The position numbers and the translations under genes are program-made. This document shows positions 13,001 to 25,000 of a stretch of 64,000 bases of DNA, piece by piece. How positions within the stretch are numbered: position 1 is the stretch's first letter; each line of letters begins with the position of its first letter. The DNA comes from Sclerurus mexicanus (lineage: Eukaryota > Chordata > Aves > Passeriformes > Furnariidae): assembly GCA_013396755.1 (NCBI GenBank), contig VWZF01002844.1, forward strand, positions 2,409,213 to 2,473,212, written 5' to 3'. Under the pieces are notes generated by a model. The model had not been told where the DNA came from and ran no database searches. It saw only the letters and a program-made list of their open reading frames with translations.

Positions 13001-16000
13001 ACTCTTCTCAGCAAAAGCATGGAATCTGAAATACAAAATGAGTTTCCACCAGTTCACAAACTACATAAACACTTCCTTAAAGAGATGTATGTCACACATG
13101 CAAGAGCACAGTGGTGTACAACTTCAGAATTATGTGCTAATCTATTAAGAATATCTAAACCTTCAACTACAATAAGATAACAAATATTACCAAACTTTTT
13201 ATAAACATTTCTGTACCTTTTGAAATTTTCTCATGTAGAACATTCTTTCATTTTGGTATCACTTTCTCTAAGGCACCTTACTTTTCAATTTCCTGGAAAT
13301 CTATGTCTAATTAACGTTTTTAACATGCTGAGCAGGCATGTAATTTGAGATGTCTGAGATGATGATAACACCTTTTGATCAAATTATCCTCTCAATGGAA
13401 AGCCTAACAGGAACATTTATTTTATTATTGACATACAAATCAGGATGACAAGCAGACTTCATTTACCCTCATTGTCAAAACAGAGAAGCTCTCAGAACAG
13501 GAAAAAGATGCATTTCTAAAAGAGAACTACACTAGTAACAGGCTCAAGCCCTGAAAACCCCATGAACTGGGCCACTCCTATGGGAAAGCTGACTTAAGCT
13601 TGTAGACATTTATTGGGCAAATATCCAACAGCAAGATATTAATTGGCCCAGTAAGTCTCTGCACCAAAGCTAGACTCGTGTAAAAAGAAGACAGTGAGAA
13701 TTATATCAAACAAAACAATTCCTCTCCGCTCCCTGCCACAATCCTTTTAGCTTCTCTCTTTACCATACTAGAAACATTCACTTTCCTTTAATAAAAGAGG
13801 TAAAAACTCTGCCAAAAGAAAATGAAGGATAGTGACTGGCAATATGTGTGGTACCATGGAGGTACCATGGCTCTGAATGACCACAATCACATCAGACACA
13901 CACCAGACCAGAGCAAACATAACACTTTCCCACAGTCTTGTTTTTGGCAGACACTCCATCTCTTAAAAGCTACTTCTAAACACAGATGGCTATGAAAGAG
14001 CTCAGCAGCTGCCATCTTACCAATTCTCTGCTGTCGTTTTGGAGATTTCTGCTGTTGGAGGTCTTCCCACTCTTGCACAAACAACAGTAAAACAGAAAGA
14101 GCTAGCAGCCATTTCATGAGTATATAACTGTACGGTGACTTCTGTTAAGCAAACACCTACTGACTGCTACTGCCCTCCTACTGCTCAGCAAGAGTTTGGT
14201 ATTGTGGGGATTTGTATTTGTTCACTTGTTTTCCTTATTTTGATATCAGAATCAAGATTTAAGTCGTATTATCCCTTTCTACTGAATGCTGATTTGCACC
14301 ACGTCTGTCTCCCATGACAAAGTAGCCAACAAGCCATGTGGAATATATCAGTTTCCACCAATCATACCAAATGGATGCTAGAACATGGTACAGAACTGCT
14401 TTTCAACACAACCAGGCCTGATGAAGAACACCTCATCAATTTTCTGTTATTCCATGAACTATCTATTTAGGACACGCATTTCCTTTTCAGTACATTCTGT
14501 ATGGCACTTGATCCAAGAAAACTCTAGGTCCTTTTCTGGTGCCTGTGAATTCTACCAATGTACAAAGAAATACAATAAAAATTTGTTTTAGTTTATGTTG
14601 TGAATCTTCCCCCTGAACAATTTTCCAGACTTCAAAGGAGGGGCAGATGACAGACGATTTAGGATATAAAAAAGGAATGGCCTTTCTGCAAGCCAGTGAG
14701 CACATACATGGGAAAAAGCTGGTCTGTTTAAGTAGGGCCTGCATTCTAGTTATATCTCTTAAGACTATTTACCCAATTTCTTTCAATCACTTATCGCTTT
14801 ATCTCATTTTCCTCATGGATTATATTCAGTCCTGTTCCAATGCCATTCCCATCAGCAAAGCACTTTAAGAATACTGAAGTCTTTACTGCCCTTCTTTGTC
14901 ATACCTGCCAGAGGCCAAGCGGCTCAACTCCTTCAGAAAAATAATAGTTTCATCTTCCCTAGCATTGAAAGACACGGTGTTGATTGCACAGGGGCCATCG
15001 GAAACCTTCTCAAGGAGGAGCTGTTTTGTGCCCACTGGAACATCACCCACAGCGAAGTAATAAACGGCTTCAACCTGTCATTAAACAGAAGAATTGGCAA
15101 CTGTATGGCATTGTTTTACATAAATGTCTGGTACTTACTCAAGCACAGTCCTGTGCTAAGTACTAGTAGTCAAATTTGGTGGAATCAATGCATTATTTGG
15201 GCAATAAGATTTTCAGAGCTTTGGTTCTTCCTCTCGTGCTAATAAGTGAATTCCATACAAAATTTCCTGAAGTGAGAAGACAAACTGGCCCACAGAACCT
15301 GGGTCTGATTCTGCCCAATGCAAGCCTCTTTCCATGAAAGTTAACTGAAATCAGAGAGAAGTGTAAGGAAAGACAACTGTATTATGAGTCAGGACAAGGC
15401 TTTGTGCCACATTCCCCTTTCATGAAGAGACACGCCATTCTGGTGCCTTGCTAGGGCAGAAAATCTGCAGGAATTTCTATACCAGATGTAGTTTTATTGC
15501 CAGCACGTGTTTTGAGGCTAGGAAAGATGTATCACTATTTGAATCCTACTGCTGGTATTCACAGATATTTTGTAGTTTTCAAACTTCCCAAGGCAGAGGG
15601 AGCTTGGCAGGCTTATATGAGTAAATACACTTACATTCTGAAAATGTTATTGCAAGAAGAAAGAGAAGCTGAAGAAATACTCTTTAGTTACTGCTTGAGT
15701 ACTACATTATGAGGGATTTTATGCTACCTGCACTTATCCATGTTAACAATCCTCATGGGTGAGTATATTTTTTGAATTTTCACCATCATTAAAAACAAAT
15801 TAAACAAACGGGTAATCCACAATGACTTTAGACTATACATAGGGCATATCAGTCCTATGAAATAATACATACCTACTGATAAATATCTAATAAACAGTTG
15901 CTTAACTGAAAAAACACACTTGAATACACTCATGAAGCAGATAATCCTAAAACTGTGCAAAGGCGCATGAAAAATAAGGAGGTGATTGGTGACAGTCAAC

Positions 16001-19000
16001 ATGACTTCACTAAGGGCAAATCATGCCTGACAAATTTGGTGACCTTCTACAATGGTATTACTGACCTCATCTACCTGGACTTGTGCCAAGCATTTGACAC
16101 TGTTTTACAAAACATCTTTATCTCTAATCTAGAGAGACAGGGATTTGATGGATGGACCACTCACTGGATAAGGAATTGACTGGATGTCACACTCAAAGAT
16201 TTACAGTCAACAGCTCAACCTCCAAGTGGAGACCAGTGACAAATGGTGTTCCTCAGGGGTCAGTACTCAAACCAGCAATTTTTCACATCTTTGCCAGTGA
16301 CATGGACAGAGGGATCGAGTGCACACTCAGAGTTTGCCAACAACACCAAGATGTGTGGTGTGGTTGACACACTGGAGGCAAGGGATACCATCCAGAGGGA
16401 CCTGGACAGGCTTGAGAGATGGGCCTGTGTGAACCTCATGAAGTTCAACAAGGCCTAGTGCAAGGTCTGGGATGGCACCGAGGAAATGATTCTGTCCCTA
16501 CATAATTTCATGCAGTAGTAAAGCAAATTCAGTATCACCTGTGTTTTAGTTCAGTTTTACAAAGTTCCCTTTCTGCCTCCTACACCTAAAAGCTATCTGA
16601 GTATGCACACAGATCTCCTAGATGAGACTCAGTTCTTGGACAATAATACCATGTTATTACTGCTTATGCTGGAGAGGCTTCTGGCCCAGAGGAATACATG
16701 CATATTGCACAACCACTTTTCCCTGTGTTCCTTCAGATTCACATCTTCTCCACCTCCCTCCTAAGACTGCCAGTAATTCATAAACTTGATATTCAATAAG
16801 AATAGAATTTTTCACACCTTCTCCAAGGGATTCACTGCCTGCCTCTGAATCTTTTAACATGCTGACATTTTTTGGGCATTGATACAGAACCAACACCTCA
16901 CAAGAAAATTAAAATGAAAAATGGTAACCACAGATAATTCACTCAACTACAAACCTAGCAATGCCATACCACAAAGGAAATGTTCCTTATAGATTAGTGG
17001 GGACAGGCTGAAGCCTTTCAATTTAGTCCTTCATATTTTGAAAATTGTGATTTATACATTTAAACAACCAAACAAACTCCATACAAGAACAGAAAGGAGA
17101 ACAACATGAACTGTTCCTCATAGTCTTGATCTTGGTGGGGAGGTGTGTTTTGGGCGAGTGATCCACACTTCATGGAGTGGCACTTGTACAGAAACACAAG
17201 TTAGACATTGTGGATGCATCTGTGGCATGCAGAGCTCAAAGAATTGCAACCTTACAGAAGAGTGGTCTTGAGCTTGGGATTGACAGGTCATGAGGAAAGG
17301 AAATCCAAAGAGTCACCACACCTGGGAAGAAAAGACCAACTAAAGGAATGACAGGAAGAGCTATTCTTTTGGAGCAACTTTTTTTGATTAAGCCATTTCT
17401 GAAGAATGAGTCATTTATGACAGTTCAGTAAGTAGACAGCTTTTACCTAAGAATGAATGCAGTCTCCCCCAGCTGCAATAAAATGACATTTGCACTCAAG
17501 TGAACTGTCAGTTACAAATGATAATGACTTTAATTAGGAGTAATTGAAGTTTTTTTTATGTTGAGCACCTGCCACAATTGACTCCCCTAGATTGCCCATT
17601 AGCCCACCAATATCCAGGAAAAGAAAAAAAGTCTCACTGTTAGACAGATTTTAATTTCTGTTTATTCAAACAGCAATCTACCAGGCCCAACAAGACTTTT
17701 TTCACCCAGACAATACTGAAATCTAAATCTAGTCTTTTTTGTTATCCACCAGGAGATCAATACTATACTGCAGATTGAAAATGTTCATAAATTTTATGAG
17801 GGAGGCATTTTAAAAAGCAGTCATAAAAAGTCCTTCCCTTTTGTTCCTTTCAATATTAGTTTCCAGACATCAAGGTTCATCTGGATGAGAACCCAGCAGC
17901 ATAGGGCACCAGAAGGTAACTTAAGCCAAATTTACCTTCTCCTTCAAACAATGTCCCAGAAAGAAATTTACAAAGGAGTTAGGACTGGATCTGTGTACAG
18001 GGATGGATGTTAGTGCCAGTTAAAACCAATGATTCTACTCTACACAAAGTAGGCACAATTTTCTATTAAATTTGGGTATTAGGGAACAGAAGGAATGCAC
18101 ATTGTAAGCAAATATAATAAAATATCTCTTTAAAAATGCAAGTTTTAAGTAGCTATCTCAAATGACAGCATATATGTTTCATGTCTTGTGACTCTCGTAT
18201 AATGAATAAAGTAATATGATACTTCTAGAAATTAACAGCATTTACTTGCAGGAATAACTGCACATGGCTTTGTCTCTGCCCTGGAAGGAACTCTAGCTAC
18301 AACCTGGCTGATGGAAAAGGATTTGTTTATCCCTAGCATGAGTTAATGCTTACATAAATGTCTGTACTCACTATTTTGAATTTTAACTATCATTTTTCAT
18401 GAGCACATTGGATACACAACAAAATAAAAATTGTTTCTATGTCTTCAATAATGTTGATACTAACAATTTTCTCATAAGTTTGGAGCCCTGAAAAAAATAT
18501 ATATAAAAAAGAAAGTGGAAGGGAAGATACTTTCTCCTTCCCTTATTGAATGAATACATTATTTATTCTGGGTACTCTAGAAAAGAAAATAAACAAGTTT
18601 CTGCATTCAAAATACAGTACATTTACATAAACAGGCCATCAGTAAGCACAATATGCAGTTAACTTGTGGGAAAAAAAACCCCTTTCCAAATGCTGTCATT
18701 AATATTTATATTTGCCACATTCATCAGGGCAAATCACAGCAGCCAGTCTGGCACTGAATATTCCTGGATTTACTTGAGGCTTCCGAAAAGATGTATGAGC
18801 TTACCGCCTCATCACCCATGGCTTCCAACAGGGCTTCAGCAGAGCTGGTATGGCTGACAGCTGTCATATGGTCCAGCTTCCAGAGCCACATAACAGCAGC
18901 CTGTACAGTATGCTCAGACACAGGAGTAGGTTTCTGCTGCCACTTCATAAGATCCTGTGCAGCCCTGAAAATGAGGTTAACTATAAATCAGAAATAATGA

Positions 19001-22000
19001 GAATAATCCTGGCAGAAAAAAAGAGTGGAGCTCTGCTATTGTTACAATTCTTTTATATTCTTAAGTAATAATTACAATACACCAGAGATACTAAATCTAG
19101 ACTTGCAATAAAAGAAGCAGAGGAAAAATAAAACCACTAGAAAAATACTGTAATTTTAAGATTTTTTTGGAGACAACTGTTTCCAAAGTAAGGTCAGAAG
19201 ACCTAAAGTATTTCAAAAAGAGTTCCTGATTCATATCTTCCCTTAACATAAAAACTCAGTCAGGTTTTTAAAACATGTGCATTAAAAAACAAAACTGTCT
19301 TCCACAGGTCTCGTCCCACAACTTTCTGCACACTCTTTGTGTCAAACCAATTTAATGGACACCTTTTTTTCCCTAGTAGGGTTGGTCTTTAGCTACCCAT
19401 CAAAAATAACATTTGTGAGGCTAAACTTTCTGATATTTTAGCTGTTACAGGGCTTAGTCTTAAAGAAAGAAGTACAGAGCAAATGAGCATGTTTGCCTGT
19501 GCATTTGTAGGTAAAAAGACAGAAAGGAGCTAAAAAACAAGTTCCAGTATCTGTGACGTTCTATTAAGCACTATTTTGAAGAGTTTCCTGGAAATCTAAA
19601 AGCCAAATATGTTTCCTGAAATTTTTATTTAAGTAATAACTTGTATGCTACAGTGTGCTTTGTCTCTCCCCTGCAAAATCAAACAAATTGATGAACTTAA
19701 TTATTATGTCTCAATTTTTACTTGGCTTTGCATTTCATTTTTAAAGAAAAATTCTCTGTTCTTCTCAAAAGCTATGGAACTTATCTACTTTGGAAACTAT
19801 CTACTTTGGAAAATACCTACTTTGGAAAATAACTACTTTTGGAACAGGCAGCCCAGAGAAGCTGTGGATGCCCCAACGCTGGAAGTGTTCAAGGCCAGAC
19901 TGGATGGTGCTTTAAGCAACCCAGTCTACTGGAAGGTGTCACTGCCTATGGCAGAGGGGTTGGAGCTCAATGGTCTTTAATGTACCTTGCAACCAAAACC
20001 ATTCTATGATTCTACTATTCTCCTTTTCAAATCTCAGTTGTATCACAATCTAGAGAATAAAGATAGAGCAGTAGAGCAGTACACATCTGTAAGACAACGC
20101 CTGGATAAAATAACATTAAGAAACACAGTGTAGTTGCAAGTTAGCATTGTGGAACCAATTTTAAAATTATATCATCTAATTTGTGCATCATTTTTTTCAC
20201 TCATCTATCCAAAACCAAGCTTACAAGTTCAAACTTTTATGCATATATGAAAAATTTTTGCAGAGATAGGTAAAATTTGAATAGCTGCTTCTATTCTTCT
20301 ATTTGTAACTAAACACTAATTCACTTACTCCTGTTAGGGAACAAGTGCTTGCCTTTTGTAATGGAAATGCACTATTGTTTCCTAGTTCTGCTCCTGATTT
20401 CTGCGACCCTGGAAAGCTACAGAAATACAAACGGCTAGGCCTGTGGCACTTGGAGGAGTGTTCATTTAGCAGTAAGGCAGAAATCTTTAATGCCTAAAGA
20501 CACAAGAATGCCTAGGCAGTCAGACAGGACCCCACTTTTTCACTCTCTAATACTCTCTAATGCCTGAAGAGCACTACTGCACTTGTAAAGTACAGCTATC
20601 TTTCTGGGTTTCTGTGCTACATTTGTAGAAGACATATCTCGGTATTTGGGTTCTGTTACTCTTTATCTGTTCTTCAGGGTAACAGTGGTCTTCTTTTCAA
20701 TGGAAATAGCAAGTTCAAGTGCCTAAGGATGAAACTTGGTGGAAAATCTATAAATACTAGCATGGCAAAACCCACAAGTTCCAGTACAGAAAGTGTCTTA
20801 CCCAAGACACATGTCTATATAATATGCAACTCCTTTTTATTCTCCACCAATGGGCTGACAGGGACTTCTTTATTCAGCCTGGAGAAAGCTCTGGGCAGAC
20901 CTGATTGTGGCCTTTCGGTACTTAAAGGGACTTATATGAAAAATGGGGAGAGAGTTTTTAGTAGGGCCTGTAGCAATAGGACACGGGGTGATGGTTTTAA
21001 ACTAAAGAAAGATTCAGACAAGATATATGGAAGAATTTTTTTTACAATGAGGGTGCTGAAACCAAGGAACAGGTTGCCCAAAGAGGAGGGAAATGCCACC
21101 TCGCAGGAAACATTCAAGGTCATGTTGGATGGGGCTTTGAGCAACCTGATCCAGTGGAAAATGTCCCTGCTCATTGCAGGAGTGTTGGACCTTTAAAGGT
21201 GTCTTCCAACCCAAACCACTCTATGGTTCTATGATTCTTTCTGCTTACCAAATGAGGTTGAATCTGGCAATTTGGATCACCTGTTCCACAAGTACCATAG
21301 AAAGTGCATCACGACATAGATCAAATTCAGTTGGAGCTGCAGTGCCAAAATCCAAAACAATGACAATGCACCGTTCTTGAATTACTCCAAATATCTGCCG
21401 GCTCTCACTGGTTAACCATTCCATTCGCTGTTTATAGAGCTCAATAGCTCCCATTAGACAATCCACAAAATGAAGAATCAGTTCTTTTTTGGCTGTCAGC
21501 TTTATTTAAATAAGGGAGAGAAGAAAATTGAACATCAAAACAAGTAACACAAATGCAGCCTCAAGCTCAGCACAGCTGCAATAGCTGGTTTGCAAGTGTC
21601 AGATATGTCAGCCAAGGTAGCAGTGAAAACAACCCATTTTCCTTCCACTATTTCAAGAGCAAATACTTGACAAATGCATCTAAGCTATAAAGAAAAGGCA
21701 CTGCATTTTGTCCTAATTGCTTTTCATAATCTTTTTATATGAGCATGGGACAGTGCCAGTGGGTTGTCTGACTTGTCTGTCTCAAAACTGGAGCAATTAG
21801 AATGTGCTGAACACAGGCTAGGATGTAGAAAGGGCTGCAGAGCAGATGGGTGAACAAACAAGGCACAGAAACTTTGTACTTTCTTAGACTAGAATTTTGA
21901 TTGGCTCTTAAAATTTTTTTTTTCAGCAGTACAAGGGAACATACAGTTTGGTTTTGGGGCACTTCAGTCTCCACCTTTCTTTAACATTTGAAAGGAAAAC

Positions 22001-25000
22001 GCATAATGTTTCTTGTTTGTACTATTATTTCACTGACAATAGCCAGCATTACAGATTAACTATTTGTGGGTAGGTGCTTAGACAAATTTAGTTCAGATAA
22101 CTGAAACCAACAACTAAAACTTCCCATACCATTTCAGTAAAATAAGAAAAATCTAGATTCAGTATTAAAATTAAAATGAACAGATCCTCCCTATGAATAC
22201 ATGTATACACATTCTTCATGACCTGTGAGTTTAAAAACGCACCAGACAATCTAGTAAAGATATTCCCACAAAATCTCTGACCCATGTGAGGCTATTAACT
22301 GGTTGCCTTCTACCTCTAACTACCTTTTTAGGACTAAGTATAAAACCTTGGAGACACAAATGGTTTTAGTCAAGAACATTTCTCAGGGAGAAGCTATCTT
22401 GTGTCAGTCTGCACACTTCTCCCTCTCATTTGAATTTTTCTGTGTTCTTTAATATCAGCTAGTGCCCTGTAATGTGCCTCCCTGATAGAGTGTCTCAGGC
22501 ATTCTGCCAAAGGAATGTAGGCCTGGAAAGGAGCACATAGAAATCCAGTTTCCTCCTATGACAGTCAGACTCATACAAGGAAGCTTATTGCACTACACCA
22601 ACCAAACTCCATCTTAAAATAAAGACGTTTTCTTGCAATACCCTCTCACCTGTAGTTAGCCAGTCTAGATTTCCATTTCTCTTAGGACTGGAAAACTTCT
22701 GACTGTCTAGCTGAATTTTATTCATGCAAGTTCATACACATTTATTTTTCGACTAGCATGTCTTTTAGCATAGAAAACTAGCTTTTCTCTATCCCTGTAA
22801 TTTGGCTTTCTGTAGCATTCAAGGGCAATAACATTGTTATTTTCATCAGTCTTCTTCAGGCTTACATTCCAGCACTAACCAAGCCCTCCTATAAGCTCAG
22901 CACTCCATTGCAGTTCATCCTACTAGCTCTTCCCAGTACCTGCTCTGGTTTGAATCGCTTCAACCTGTGGTAACTGTACACAATATCGTACTCAATATTG
23001 TAAATGAGATCTGACCAGATCTTGTACAGTGGTAAAAATGTCTTCCCTGCTGTTCACAACATGTCCTAGGATTAAAAGACATTATGTAGATATTTCATAT
23101 GAAATTAATGGGAAAAAATGAGGGGAAAAGGCTCCCTGAAATGGTTCTTTCCCCCTTTTTAAGCCTTGTGCCTCAGAAATTACTCTAGTCATTAGAAAAA
23201 ATGACAAGCCATTTGTTTTCATAAAATCCTTTATAAATTAACTCTCTTTTCCCCACTCACACACACATCTCTTCAATCAAAATCCATCCTCTTAACAATG
23301 GGGCCACCAGCAGCTGTTGCTAAGACATTCCTTAGAACATGAGCCTGGGCAGAAATCCAGCTAGCTGTCTCTATAGAGCAGGCTGAGCCTTTTGTGACCT
23401 GCTGGCACTAAGCAAAGCAGTGCTTTGCACTGGTATTTTGTCTTCTTATTTCAGCATCTCCATTTGTTTCATTGATTACGTTATTATTTTTTAACTCATT
23501 CTGAGCATCTTCTTTTTAAGGGTTCCCTCTTTCAAGACAGGGTAAATGTTGCTTAGAAACTGCAATCTTGCCTGGAAAAGATTTACTGCAATGCTGCAGT
23601 GAGGTAAGAGCATAAGACTTTGAAATGAAAAAAGATTTTCTACCACTGATGGTTATCACTAACAGCTTGACAAAACAGAAGAAAAAATTACCAAAAGATA
23701 AAGCTCTCACAAAGAATTGAAGGATTTTATGCCATAGGGAGGCATTTTGGTCACATCATTATGCCACAGTGATAATAACTTCTATGTGCACAGGAAAGTT
23801 ACCACAAGTCAGCCACACTTACATTATACACGCTGCCATCTTGTGCTCTCTTGTATTGAGGAAACAGACCATCTGCATACCGAGAAGCCACAGGTTTCCC
23901 CAAGGTGGTCACATAATCTACAGTAAAATTTTCAAAAGATCAAGGTGCTAATCTTTCAGACTACTTGAAACAGATATTTTTCAGGCTGATGTGTATATCA
24001 TTCATGTGTGAGGTACATGCACCAGTATTGAGCTCTTGATGTTACAAAACTTGAGAGAAAAATAATTCTGTTTTTGGTTTACAATTATTTTCTTGCTGTA
24101 TCTATGATGGGGTGCTGAGGCCCCCAGCAGGCCCTGACTGCCCTCATCAGCCTCAGCTGGGGTTTCTAGGTGCATCACACAGAGTTTCACAGGATACACT
24201 GGGCCTGGGCACACAGCCTTTGCTCTAGCCATGTTGTAGGTGTACCTGCCTCAAGTTCTGCTAGTGAACCTCTCTCCTGGGTAGATCCCTCAGCCCTGTA
24301 TTATAGCCATGTCTGCAGTTCTGTTTAACGGATGCTCTGAGACCTGTGTGATGGCCTTGACTCCAGTCTTACTTCTGGTTCTATCTCCTGTTGCTCCTGG
24401 CTGCACTCCCTGGCTGGACCCTAGACACAGCTAATCAGCTCATCCTGCTGCAGGACTGCATCCTGTTCAGCGAGGACACTGCCTGCAGTCCCTTTTGGCT
24501 CGTGGCTCATTCTGCCCCCACAGACCACCCCTGCTTTTGCTGCTCCCTGACAGTTTAGTCAGAAGTGGAGAAAAACCCCACATCTAATTATTTATAGGCC
24601 TAAAAGCTACATGGGACTTTAATAAATAAGAGGTTTAGGCAATCTCACAACAGGACTTGTAAATATTTGTCTGTCAAACAAAATACAGAATCTAGTACAG
24701 ATAATGCTGTTCTCTTACACAACTACATGGGTGCAGAAGTGAGTGCATCTAAGGAAAAGGTTGTGCTCTGCTCTTTCAGTAGCTAGAAATCTTCTACAGG
24801 ATACCACTGATAGGAAAACACTAGGGGTGGGAATATTTAACGTCATAAAGCAGCTATCTGTACAGCATGCTGCCCTGACAAGCCAGTACATTCTGCTCCT
24901 AACACTGTGACAACTTTTACCCTGCTTAACAGCTTCTTCTTCATCTGTAGCATACAGAATTTCAGGAACTGCCCTGGTGATCTTTGAATGCCCCATGGAC

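Noticed and set aside
24925..24997. Exon-like segment on the minus strand (ITRAVPEILYATDEEEAVKQ) ending at a GTAAAA donor
   Set aside because: It lies between two VWA3B exons that already join perfectly in phase 1 with family-typical sequence; its length (about 61 nt) would shift the frame and its acceptor lacks a pyrimidine tract.
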